A stretch of DNA of 64,000 bases from NCBI RefSeq assembly GCF_004924335.1, contig NZ_CP024633.1:3658001-3722000 (forward strand). The letters are read 5' to 3'. A program made the position numbers and the translations under genes. The stretch comes from Mycobacteroides salmoniphilum. Its GTDB lineage: Bacteria > Actinomycetota > Actinomycetes > Mycobacteriales > Mycobacteriaceae. This document shows positions 12,207-19,952 of this stretch, in pieces. Positions within the stretch are counted from its first letter, which is position 1; each line of letters opens with the position of its first letter. A model generated the notes under the pieces. The model searched no databases. It was not told the DNA's origin and saw nothing but the letters and a program-made list of their open reading frames with translations.

Positions 12207-12647
12207 ATGCCCCGCAGTCACGTGGTCCTTGCCCTCGCCGTCACCACCCTCGGACTTGCCGGCTGCGGCGTCATCAAGCCGGGTTCGAGCAACCCGACAC
12301 CCGGCACCTGGACTCCCCCATCCACCTCGGCCTCCTCCAGCCCCTCCACGCCTACCTCCGCCAAGGTCGACATCGGGGACGAGACGGTGATCGGGTACTT
12401 CGGCCAGACCACGACCGCCGCGTGCCAAGCGGGCAAGCGCCTGAACATCACCGGCGCCAACAACACACTCACCATCACCGGCGCCTGCGACACGGTCACC
12501 GTCTCGGGCTTCTCGAACACCATTGCGTTCGACGAGCTGAAGACCGAGGTGACGGTCACCGGCTATGGCAACAAACTCACCTACAAGGCAGGCGAGCCCA
12601 AGGTCAACAACTACGGAAGCAACAACACGATCGTGAAGGCTTCCTAA
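12207..12647 (+). CDS. DUF3060 domain lipoprotein
   Basis: A 146-residue protein. It has a signal peptide ending in a canonical lipobox (LGLAGC, Cys22), then a Ser/Thr/Pro-rich linker (residues 28-52) and a DUF3060 domain with repeated N-N-T-(I/L)-T-I-T-G-A-C turns suggesting a small beta-helix. Lipidation would anchor it outside the membrane. It is a paralogue of the preceding gene; this copy has a lipobox while the first has only a hydrophobic N-terminus. Function unknown. Confidence 0.8.
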   Translation: MPRSHVVLALAVTTLGLAGCGVIKPGSSNPTPGTWTPPSTSASSSPSTPTSAKVDIGDETVIGYFGQTTTAACQAGKRLNITGANNTLTITGACDTVTVSGFSNTIAFDELKTEVTVTGYGNKLTYKAGEPKVNNYGSNNTIVKAS

Positions 12648-12666
12648 CCCTTACCCAACGGTCCGC

Positions 12667-13212
12667 TCAGAGCACCGTCTGCACAATGTGTTCGACCAGC
12701 TGACGGGCCGCGCCGCAGCTGTCACCGCCCTTGCGGTACTGGACCCACCAGGTCAAGGAGCCGGTTCCCGCCGGAACGGTGACGCCACATCCCGACCCAC
12801 CGGGCCCGGTGCTGGTGAATCCCTTGCGGCCGTTGATCGTAATATCGGCGGTCTTCTGCCCCATCCCGCCGGCAGACGTGCGATCGCGATCGACATCACC
12901 ACCCTCGTAGTACGCGTACAAGAGGTCGATGAGATTTCCCGCGTCATCGGCGGCGACCCAATAGCACAGTGCCCCAAAGAAATTCTGGTAGATCTGGGCG
13001 GCCTTGACGGTCTCGACAATCGTCTTCTCATCGAGCGGACCGCACTGGCCGTTGGCGAAGCCGTACGGGTCCAGCTTGTCGTTCTCGCCCCGCTCGCTGG
13101 AGTTCAGCGTCTCGCCCGGGGCGACAGCGGTGCCGTCCACGCTGCGCGCACACCCGGTCGGTCCTGCGAGAAGTAACGCCGCAGCGGCAAGCGCGCCGAC
13201 AATCCTTTTCAT
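12667..13212 (-). CDS. lprC: DUF3558 lipoprotein, LprC-like
   Basis: A 181-residue exported protein. The signal peptide ends near GPTGC, a slightly non-canonical lipobox. SVDGTAV, CGPLDEKTI, a W-x-A-A core and a C-terminal SCGAARQLVEHI segment all resemble M. tuberculosis LprC (Rv1275) as remembered. Cysteines are spaced for two disulfides. It overlaps the upstream LprB-like gene by 4 bases (ATGA), as in the lprB-lprC pair. Role unknown, probably at the cell envelope. Confidence 0.7.
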   Translation of the reverse strand: MKRIVGALAAAALLLAGPTGCARSVDGTAVAPGETLNSSERGENDKLDPYGFANGQCGPLDEKTIVETVKAAQIYQNFFGALCYWVAADDAGNLIDLLYAYYEGGDVDRDRTSAGGMGQKTADITINGRKGFTSTGPGGSGCGVTVPAGTGSLTWWVQYRKGGDSCGAARQLVEHIVQTVL

Positions 13213-13772
13213 TGCTTGCCCACCTTGCTGAGCAGCGAGTCCATCAGGGTCTCGACGGCCTTACACGGGTCGTTTTTGACGTTCCCCGATTGCAGGGACC
13301 AATGCAGGAAGTCCGGCCCCGATCCCGCGGACAGCTCACACAGCCCGACATTGCTCACGCGGTAACCGGGATAGGACTTGGTGGTCACCGTTTCCACCGT
13401 ATGCCCGAGGTTTCGCGCGACTGACGCCTCTTTCTGCGCCGAACTACCCCGGTACCAGTACAGCGACAGGGACGTGTCCCCACTGCCCGGGCCAGTGGAC
13501 CACCGGCAGCCCAGCAGGCTGTCCACGTCGCGCTTGAGTGCCGGATTGCCTACCGCCGCAGTGACTTCCGCGTCAGTCATGCCGCCGCAGTCGCCAAGTT
13601 TGAAACCCTTACCGGGCCCGTTGTTCACCTCCGGCACCGTGGTCACCTGCACGTCGGGCGATCCGCCACCGTCGTCGTCACGGGAAGAGGACCGGGGCGA
13701 ACATCCGGCCAGCACCACGGCGACAACCACCAGGGCCGATACCGGAACAATCCGCACACTCACGGTGTCCAC
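13209..13772 (-). CDS. lprB: DUF3558 lipoprotein, LprB-like
   Basis: A 187-residue protein with a signal peptide and canonical lipobox VLAGC (Cys24). A DUF3558 domain follows, with CGGMTDAEVT, LGCRWS, a SLYWYRGS segment and a closing C-K-A-V-E-T-L-M. The WYRGS core and its context resemble M. tuberculosis LprB (Rv1274). It is translationally coupled to the LprC-like gene. It starts at GTG 13772; a second GTG three codons on is possible. Function unknown. Confidence 0.7.
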   Translation of the reverse strand: MDTVSVRIVPVSALVVVAVVLAGCSPRSSSRDDDGGGSPDVQVTTVPEVNNGPGKGFKLGDCGGMTDAEVTAAVGNPALKRDVDSLLGCRWSTGPGSGDTSLSLYWYRGSSAQKEASVARNLGHTVETVTTKSYPGYRVSNVGLCELSAGSGPDFLHWSLQSGNVKNDPCKAVETLMDSLLSKVGKQ

Positions 13773-13837
13773 AGTACGTCCGCATCCCGCAGGTCTCCCC
13801 TATGTCCGAGTGTGTCGGCACCACCGAACCCGGTGTA

Positions 13838-14617
13838 TCAGACCCCAGCGCCGTGGCGACCCGCACCCGCGGCGAACCTGCCGGCGCCCTCCAGCGCTTC
13901 GGCCGCGACCCGCTCGATGCTGCCAAATTCGTTGTCCAACGCCGCTTCCTCGGCCATTCCCCACTGCGCGATGGCGGAATCGCGGTCTGCCCGCACGCAT
14001 TGTTGCGGGAACGCGGCGATCTCCGCGGCCAGGGTCTCCGCTGCCGCACGAGCCTGCCCACGCGGGACCACTCGATTGGCGAGCCCGATGTCCAGCGCCT
14101 CATGCGCCGCGACGGAACGTCCGGTGAGGATGAGGTCCATGGCGCGCGAGTGTCCGATCAGCCGCGGCAACCTGATCGTCCCGCCATCGATGAGCGGCAC
14201 ACCCCAGCGCCGGCAGAACACACCCAGTATGGCGTCCTCCTCGACCACCCGAAGATCGCACCACAACGCCAGTTCGATACCGCCCGCCACGGCATGCCCC
14301 GAGATCGCCGCGATCACCGGTTTCGACAGCCGCAGCCGAGACGGGCCCATCGGGCCGGGGCCGTGCGGATGCAGCTCATTTCCCCGGTCGGTTCCCATGG
14401 CCTTGAGATCTGCTCCCGCACAGAATGTTCCGTTGTCGCCCCACAGCACCGCCACGGATGCCTCGGGGTCCGCGTCGAATTCGGTGAAGGCTGCGAGCAG
14501 TGCCGCGGCGGTCGGGCCGTCGACGGCGTTGCGGGCGTGGGGCCGGTTGAGAATGACCGTCGTCACCGGCCCTGTCTTCTCGACGCGAACTGCGTTCTCA
14601 CTCATGGGCTCGATCAC
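13838..14617 (-). CDS. echA5: Enoyl-CoA hydratase/isomerase family protein, EchA5-like
   Basis: A 259-residue crotonase-fold enzyme expected to act on acyl-CoA thioesters. The oxyanion-hole motifs are AGADLKAMG (about residue 70) and SGHAVAGGIELALWCDLR (about residue 115). The GTG start at 14617 has GGAGG upstream and overlaps the preceding stop (GTGA); an internal ATG at 14605 is an alternative. It is last in an operon with the order fadE8, echA4, PaaX regulator, echA5, matching M. tuberculosis Rv0672-Rv0675. The symbol rests on that synteny. Confidence 0.8.
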   Translation of the reverse strand: MIEPMSENAVRVEKTGPVTTVILNRPHARNAVDGPTAAALLAAFTEFDADPEASVAVLWGDNGTFCAGADLKAMGTDRGNELHPHGPGPMGPSRLRLSKPVIAAISGHAVAGGIELALWCDLRVVEEDAILGVFCRRWGVPLIDGGTIRLPRLIGHSRAMDLILTGRSVAAHEALDIGLANRVVPRGQARAAAETLAAEIAAFPQQCVRADRDSAIAQWGMAEEAALDNEFGSIERVAAEALEGAGRFAAGAGRHGAGV

Positions 14618-15360
14618 AGGGAAGCGTCCTCCATCTCAGCGTTGTCGCGCAGCGTCACCAATTCATCCTTGAATTCCCGGTATCGGGAACGTATTTCGTC
14701 AGCAGGCCAATCCTTGGGCAACAACTCGTCCGGCAGTACGGGGTCGGCGAGCAGATGGCGCACCATCGCGGCTGCCAGCACAAACCGCGCGGGAATCGCC
14801 TCGGCCTGATCCCACCACTGCAGCAGGGCCGTCGCATACAGAGTCCACCCGGGCAGATCCCACAGCTGGGCGGACAGCGCCTCGGAGTCTGTGGTTCGGG
14901 TGCGCAGGACCCAGACGTGGTCGGTAACCGACAACGGAAGATCCATCTCCAGATTGTCCGGACGCAGCCACACACCCTCGCGCAGTTCTCCGAAACGCCT
15001 CTGCCGCAAAGTAGTTCGCAGGTCGTTACGGTCACGTGCGTCACGACCCACGCTGGTGATCACCAGCTGCGTCCAATTGCCATCCCAGGAGCGTCGATGC
15101 GGATCACAGGCCTCGTCCTGCCGAAGCTGACGGGCCTGCAGACGCTCGGCGAGCCGGTATCCCGATTCGGTTCTCGCAAGATCTCCCGCGGAGACCATTC
15201 GGGTGAGCGCCACCCGCACCGTGGTGTCACTGATTCCGAACAAGACGGTCAGCGCGCGGATTTCCCGCACTGACAGCTCGGCGGGGTGCGCACCCAGCAG
15301 CAGGCTCAGGATGACCGAGCGAGCGGTCATCGGGTGATGATCGACCGGGTTGTCCATCAC
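14614..15360 (-). CDS. PaaX-family transcriptional regulator
   Basis: A 248-residue protein with an N-terminal winged helix (residues 12-75, ISDTTVRVALTRMVSAG) and PaaX-type middle and C-terminal regions. PaaX represses phenylacetate degradation in E. coli and responds to an aryl-CoA. In this operon the ligand is more likely an acyl-CoA intermediate. Its start (GTG 15360 or ATG 15357) overlaps the echA4 stop, and its own stop overlaps the echA5 start, so it is translated inside the operon. It corresponds in position to Rv0674. Confidence 0.8.
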   Translation of the reverse strand: MMDNPVDHHPMTARSVILSLLLGAHPAELSVREIRALTVLFGISDTTVRVALTRMVSAGDLARTESGYRLAERLQARQLRQDEACDPHRRSWDGNWTQLVITSVGRDARDRNDLRTTLRQRRFGELREGVWLRPDNLEMDLPLSVTDHVWVLRTRTTDSEALSAQLWDLPGWTLYATALLQWWDQAEAIPARFVLAAAMVRHLLADPVLPDELLPKDWPADEIRSRYREFKDELVTLRDNAEMEDASL

Positions 15361-16265
15361 TACAGATCGGTGGGCTTACGGCCGTAATCGCCGAAGGGCT
15401 CATCGCGATGCCGGACCGCTTGCCGGTAGCCGTTCCCGATGGCATCGGCGGTGAACGCGTGGGCCTCCGCGGTATGGCGGGATATGCCGTCGAAGACGGT
15501 TCCCACCATGGCGCTGTTGGCGATCCCTTGATTGATGAGCACCGAGTTGCACGCGAGCTTGACCATCATCAACTGGTTCAGTGGCATCGCCGCGATCCGT
15601 GCCACCAGCCGCTCGGTGCGCTCGTCCAGGTCTTCGGGTTCCGGCGCCTCGACCGCCAGTCCCCACTCGTAGGCTTGTGCACCCGAGAGACAATCTCCCG
15701 TCAGCAGAAGACGTTTCGCACGCTGATCGCCGAGCTTGTGCGCCCACAGCCCGGTGGCCGGTACGCCCCACACCCGGGTTGGCGGGTATCCGATCTTGGC
15801 GTCCGCGGCCACGATCAACTGGTCGGCGTGCAGGGCGATATCGGTGCCACCGGCCACGCAATACCCGTGCGCCTTCACCACGGTTGGCTTGTTGGCATGC
15901 AGTAACGAGGAGAAGCCGCGGGTGAACCGGCTCATCATCTGGTAATCGAGCATGGGGTCCCAGTTGATGTTCGGCAGATGGTTGCGCAGCTGCACCTGAC
16001 CGTCCAGCGCGGTACCCGAATACTGTGCCGAGCCTTCATCGTTCGCCTCGGCGTAGGCACTGAGGTCGAAACCGCCGCAAAACCCATCTCCCCGGCCCGA
16101 CACCAGAATGACGTGAACCTGCGGGTCCAGGTCGGCACGCTCCACGAGGGCAGCGAGCTCCAGCGGGGTCTCGGCGATGATCGCGTTGCCTTGCTCCGGG
16201 CGGTTGAAGGTAATACGCGCGATGCGATCGGTGACCTCATAGGTCATCGTCTTCAAGGTGTCCAC
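15360..16265 (-). CDS. echA4: Enoyl-CoA hydratase/isomerase family protein, EchA4-like
   Basis: A 301-residue crotonase with GFCGGFDLSAYAEAN and HGYCVAGGTDIALHADQ as oxyanion-hole loops, plus a C-terminal trimerisation part. KTMTYEVTDRIARITFNRPE at the N-terminus closely follows M. tuberculosis EchA4 (Rv0673) as remembered. GTG 16265 is three bases from the fadE8 stop; an ATG six codons on is an alternative. The enzyme probably hydrates or isomerises an enoyl-CoA made by FadE8. True substrate unknown. Confidence 0.85.
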   Translation of the reverse strand: MDTLKTMTYEVTDRIARITFNRPEQGNAIIAETPLELAALVERADLDPQVHVILVSGRGDGFCGGFDLSAYAEANDEGSAQYSGTALDGQVQLRNHLPNINWDPMLDYQMMSRFTRGFSSLLHANKPTVVKAHGYCVAGGTDIALHADQLIVAADAKIGYPPTRVWGVPATGLWAHKLGDQRAKRLLLTGDCLSGAQAYEWGLAVEAPEPEDLDERTERLVARIAAMPLNQLMMVKLACNSVLINQGIANSAMVGTVFDGISRHTAEAHAFTADAIGNGYRQAVRHRDEPFGDYGRKPTDL

Positions 16266-16268
16266 AGG

Positions 16269-17903
16269 CTAGCTACCCGACTTGACGGTCGCCCGCTCCA
16301 GAATCGGCGACAGGTCCAATCCCGTGGGGAGCGTGCCAAATGCACCACCCCAGTCGCCGGCCAATCGCGTGGCCAGGAATGCCTGTGCGACCGCCGGATG
16401 ACCATGTCGGACCAGCAGCGCGCCCTGCAGGGCGAGGCAGATGTCCTCGGCGACCTTGCGGGCACGGTAGGTGACGGAGTCCAGATCGGTGAGCTGCGTA
16501 TGCAATCCGTTGATATGACGGTCCAGACGCTCATCCTGCCCCTGGGCCAGGGCAAGCTCCTTGAACAACACCTCGACGCATTCGGGCTTGGTGGCCATGG
16601 CGCGCAAGGTGTCCAAGGCGCTGACGTTTCCGGACCCCTCCCAGATTCCCATCAGCGGCGCCTCGCGATAGAGACGTGGCAGGCCCGAGTCCTCGACGTA
16701 CCCGTTGCCACCCAAACACTCCATGGCCTCGCCGGCATGCGGGGTGGCGCGCTTGCACACCCAATACTTGCTGGCTGCCAGCCCGATACGACGCAGCAAG
16801 GACTCGGTCTCGTCGCCACGAGTGGCACGGTCCGTGGCACCCGCCATCCGCATCGCCACCATGGTGGCGGCCTCAGCCTCGATCGCCAGGTCCGCGAGCA
16901 CGTTGCGCATGAGCGGCTGATCGATGAGGTACTCGCCGAAGGCCTTGCGGTGCTGAGCATGATGCATGGCCAGCGCCACGCCCGCGCGCATGCTGGTGGC
17001 CGATCCGAGCGTGCAGTCCAGCCTCGTCATGTTCACCATCTCGATGATGGTCTTGACGCCCCTTCCTTCCTCGCCGACCAGCCACGCCGTGGCCCCGTCG
17101 TACTCGACCTCCGAGGATGCGTTGGAATGGTTACCGAGCTTGTCCTTCAAGCGCTGCAACCGCATCCGGTTGCGGGTGCCGTCCGGCAATATCCGCGGCA
17201 GGAAGAAGCACGACAAGCCGCCGGGCGCCTGCGCAAGCACCAGGAACACGTCGCACATCGGCGCTGAGGTGAACCACTTGTGACCCACCAGCGTGTAGCT
17301 GCCATCGGCATTAGGCGTGGCGATCGTGGTGCCCGCGCGTACGTCCGAGCCGCCCTGCTTCTCCGTCATGGACATACCCGCCGTCAGCCCCGCCTTGGTG
17401 GCGGGCACCGCGAGCACCGGGTCATACACGCGACTGGACAGCAGCGGCTCATAGATCGCCGCCAGCTCGGGGTTGGCACGCAGTGCCGGCACTACCGCGT
17501 AGGTCATCGAGATGGGACACATGTGGCCGGGGTCCGCGGTCCACACGCCGGTCTTCGCGGCGCGGACGACATGGGCGCCCGGGCGCTCATCGGCCCACGG
17601 TGCGCCGTGTAGCCCGTGCGCAACAGCCTCGTGCATCAGCTCGTGATAGGCCGGGTCGAACTCGATTTCGTCGATGCGATGCCCCCAACGGTCGTGGGTG
17701 TGCAGCACGGGCCCGTTCCGGTTCGCCAGCTCCCCGGCGCGTTGCATGCGATCGGTGCCATTGAGCGCACCAACCTCGACAACCTCGTCGACGCCCCACT
17801 GCCCGCCCTCGCGGATGAGGGCTTCCATCAGCACGGGACTGGTCGCGGCGTTGTAGTCGTGCAGCGCAGGGACCTGATTGGTGACGACATGCGTATCGGC
17901 CAT
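16269..17903 (-). CDS. fadE8: Acyl-CoA dehydrogenase, AidB-like, FadE8
   Basis: A 544-residue flavoprotein of the AidB/isovaleryl-CoA dehydrogenase-like branch. It has an extra N-terminal region (about residues 1-170), a GMSMTEKQGGSDVRA loop for FAD and substrate, a GHKWFTSAP segment, and an active-site stretch APLMGIWEGSGNV near residue 420 carrying the catalytic-type Glu. The length matches M. tuberculosis FadE8 (Rv0672). It starts at ATG 17903 and heads the fadE8-echA4-PaaX-echA5 operon. Beta-oxidation-like oxidation of an unknown acyl-CoA is inferred. Confidence 0.88.
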   Translation of the reverse strand: MADTHVVTNQVPALHDYNAATSPVLMEALIREGGQWGVDEVVEVGALNGTDRMQRAGELANRNGPVLHTHDRWGHRIDEIEFDPAYHELMHEAVAHGLHGAPWADERPGAHVVRAAKTGVWTADPGHMCPISMTYAVVPALRANPELAAIYEPLLSSRVYDPVLAVPATKAGLTAGMSMTEKQGGSDVRAGTTIATPNADGSYTLVGHKWFTSAPMCDVFLVLAQAPGGLSCFFLPRILPDGTRNRMRLQRLKDKLGNHSNASSEVEYDGATAWLVGEEGRGVKTIIEMVNMTRLDCTLGSATSMRAGVALAMHHAQHRKAFGEYLIDQPLMRNVLADLAIEAEAATMVAMRMAGATDRATRGDETESLLRRIGLAASKYWVCKRATPHAGEAMECLGGNGYVEDSGLPRLYREAPLMGIWEGSGNVSALDTLRAMATKPECVEVLFKELALAQGQDERLDRHINGLHTQLTDLDSVTYRARKVAEDICLALQGALLVRHGHPAVAQAFLATRLAGDWGGAFGTLPTGLDLSPILERATVKSGS

Positions 17904-17988
17904 GCAATCAGTGTTACATTTCTACGACAACCGCACAAGATCTGTTCACATGGCCGTGGGCGCGCTACTCCTGCGCTACAAAGAGAGC

Positions 17989-18693
17989 GTGGAGAAGGTC
18001 GTCTTCGTATTGCGCCAATCGTCCGATGCCGCTACAGACGATTGGTCCGTGCAGCTGCACACAACCGTCGTCGACAAGATCCGGGCAACAGGTGTGCACG
18101 GCCTGACCGTGTGCGTGCACGACGCCGCGGTGCGTGCCGCCAGCCTGCGCTTGGTGACCCTGGACCCACCATTGGCCGCCGTCGCGAGCGTGTGGGTTCA
18201 GCAGTCGTACGGCCCGGCAATACGCGAGATCGAGGCAATTCTGGCCGCCACGTCGGACCATGTGCACGGATATCTCGTTACGGAGTCGGTGCCGCTGCCC
18301 CCTCCTGAGTCCGAACCCATCTCGCGGTCAACGGGTTTCACCAACATCGCACTGCTGCGCAGGCCCGCCGACATGCCCTTCGAGGCGTGGCGACAGCAGT
18401 GGCAGGGCGTGCACACCCAGAACGCACTCGACCTGCAATCGACTATCGGCTACGAACAGAACCTGGTAGTCCGCACCGTTACCGATGATGCGCCCGCGAT
18501 CTCGGCCATCGTCCTCGAACAGTTTCCCGAGTCGGCCCTCACCGATCCGTTGGCCTGGTACGGCGCCCTGGATCAACACCAGCTGGGCCAGCGCGCGATG
18601 GCCATGCTGGAGAGCGTCAAAGCCTTTGGTGCTCATACCAATATCGACACCGTCGCCACGAGTAGGTACGACGTGATACACCCATTCGGGTGA
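17989..18693 (+). CDS. EthD-domain protein, divergent from fadE8
   Basis: About 234 residues with two weakly similar EthD-type (dimeric alpha-beta barrel) halves. The first begins VEKVVFVLRQ; the second has PADMPFEAWRQQWQGVHTQNAL, the usual EthD core. These domains occur in small enzymes and accessory proteins of degradative pathways. GTG 17989 is chosen because VEKVVFVLR is the normal family opening; the frame is open to 17878, with an ATG at 17950. It is divergently placed against fadE8, suggesting a shared control region and a role in the same pathway. Confidence 0.65.
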   Translation: MEKVVFVLRQSSDAATDDWSVQLHTTVVDKIRATGVHGLTVCVHDAAVRAASLRLVTLDPPLAAVASVWVQQSYGPAIREIEAILAATSDHVHGYLVTESVPLPPPESEPISRSTGFTNIALLRRPADMPFEAWRQQWQGVHTQNALDLQSTIGYEQNLVVRTVTDDAPAISAIVLEQFPESALTDPLAWYGALDQHQLGQRAMAMLESVKAFGAHTNIDTVATSRYDVIHPFG

Positions 18694-18724
18694 TCACTCT
18701 CGCCGCCTCGCACGTTACGCGATA

Positions 18725-18752
18725 TTGACATACAACCAAATGGTTGTACATT
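18725..18752 (+). promoter_or_regulatory. Promoter with perfect ArsR operator; likely leaderless transcript
   Basis: TTGACA (18725-18730) and TACATT (18747-18752) are spaced by 16 bases. The spacer is filled by the inverted repeat TACAACCA (18731-18738), AA, TGGTTGTA (18741-18748). The arms are perfect. The GTG start of the ArsR gene at 18760 is eight bases past the -10, so transcription probably starts at or next to the start codon. The layout is classic autorepression. Confidence 0.75.
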
Positions 18753-18759
18753 GGGATGC

Positions 18760-19116
18760 GTGACCGAGACGGATGAGGACAGGGCGGACGCCATGTTCCA
18801 TGCGCTCTCCGACCGCACCCGACGCGACATCCTGCGGCGAGTACTGGCCGGTGAGCACTCGGTCTCAACGCTTGCGGAGAACTACGACATGAGTTTCGCC
18901 GCAGTGCAAAAGCACGTCGCCGTCCTGGAAAGGGCCGGGCTGCTGACAAAACGGCGTAACGGTCGAGAGCAGTTGGCCAGCGGCGATGTGGACGCGGTTC
19001 GCTCGGTCGGCGCCATGCTCACCGAGCTGGAGCAGTTCTGGCGCGGCCGAATCGCCCGCATCGATGAACTCATCGCATTCGAATCACCGACGCTCAAATC
19101 ACCACGGAAGGACTGA
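18760..19116 (+). CDS. ArsR-family repressor
   Basis: A 118-residue winged-helix protein. FHALSDRTRRDILRRVL opens the domain and MSFAAVQKHVAVLERAGLL is the recognition helix region. It lacks the CxC metal motif, so it belongs to the non-metal subgroup commonly paired with SRPBCC proteins. It starts at GTG 18760, probably leaderless, directly after its own palindromic operator. The SRPBCC gene starts three bases after its stop, so the two are co-transcribed and autoregulated. Confidence 0.87.
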   Translation: MTETDEDRADAMFHALSDRTRRDILRRVLAGEHSVSTLAENYDMSFAAVQKHVAVLERAGLLTKRRNGREQLASGDVDAVRSVGAMLTELEQFWRGRIARIDELIAFESPTLKSPRKD

Positions 19117-19119
19117 ATC

Positions 19120-19605
19120 ATGCCCGTCACCAACGTCACTCACGATGCCGAGACCCGAACCATCACCATTGATGCCGAATTCGAGGCCCCGCTCAGCCGG
19201 ATCTGGCAGATCTACGCCGACCCGCGCCAGCTCGAAAAGGTGTGGGGCCCACCGAGTTGCCCGGCAACGTTTGTCGATCACAACTTCACGCCGGGCGGCC
19301 GAGTGAACTACTACATGACAGGGCCGCAGGGCGAACGGTATGCGGGCTGGTGGGAGATCACGGCAGTCGATGAACCGAACAGCTTCGCGTTCCGGGACGG
19401 CTTCTCCGACGAGAACCTGAATCCGGTTGACAACATGCCGGTCTCGGAGAACCTGTACACATTCATCGAGAAGGATGGCCGCACCCTGGCAACCTACGTC
19501 AGCACATTTGAGACTGCCGAGGCGTTGCAGAAGGTACTGGACATGGGCGTCATCGAGGGCGCATCGTCGGCGATCAACCAGATCGACGACCTCGTCCGCT
19601 TGTGA
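19120..19605 (+). CDS. SRPBCC (AHSA1-like) domain protein
   Basis: A 161-residue START-like fold protein. FEAPLSRIWQIYADPRQLEKVWGPP is the usual AHSA1 opening, GGRVNYYMTGPQGERYAGWWEI a central sheet, and a long C-terminal helix follows. These proteins bind hydrophobic ligands in a deep pocket; in bacteria they are often encoded beside an ArsR repressor and respond to unknown small molecules. It is translated from ATG 19120, three bases behind the arsR stop. No enzymatic activity is implied by the sequence. Confidence 0.85.
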   Translation: MPVTNVTHDAETRTITIDAEFEAPLSRIWQIYADPRQLEKVWGPPSCPATFVDHNFTPGGRVNYYMTGPQGERYAGWWEITAVDEPNSFAFRDGFSDENLNPVDNMPVSENLYTFIEKDGRTLATYVSTFETAEALQKVLDMGVIEGASSAINQIDDLVRL

Positions 19606-19661
19606 GCGTTGGGACGCCCGCCACCCCTGCTGCCGGTGCGGGCGTCCTCTACGCTCACGTC

Positions 19662-19952
19662 ATGGTGGAGTATCGCAACCCCGGCACCATCACCTTCGAG
19701 GCGACAATTGAGAAGCCCGAGGGCCCCGGCGCATTCGTCGAGTTCCCGTTCTCCGTGATCGATACCTTCGGAGTCAAGGCCCGCGTACCGGTGCGGGCCC
19801 TGTTCGACGACTCGGTGACGTACACGGGATCCTTGGCGCCGTACGGCGGCAAGCACCTGCTCGGGGTGCGCAAGGACATCCAGGAACAGTTGGGCAAGGG
19901 GCCCGGGGAACGAGTGACCGTGGAGGTCAGGCTCGACACCGAGCGCACCTAG
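19662..19952 (+). CDS. DUF1905 domain protein
   Basis: A 96-residue small beta-barrel protein of the DUF1905 family. ITFEATIEKPEGPGAFVEFPF is followed by VKARVPVRALFDDSVTYTGSL and a GGKHLLGVRKDIQEQLGK segment. DUF1905 proteins are widespread and uncharacterised. ATG 19662 suits the family length; an earlier GTG at 19602 would overlap the previous stop. Its stop overlaps the convergent permease stop by four bases (CTAG). Probably the last gene of the ArsR/SRPBCC unit. Confidence 0.75.
   Translation: MVEYRNPGTITFEATIEKPEGPGAFVEFPFSVIDTFGVKARVPVRALFDDSVTYTGSLAPYGGKHLLGVRKDIQEQLGKGPGERVTVEVRLDTERT

Noticed and set aside
17904..17988. Palindromic operator between fadE8 and the EthD gene
   Set aside because: I looked for one in the divergent promoter and saw only short, non-symmetric TGTTAC and GTGAAC elements.
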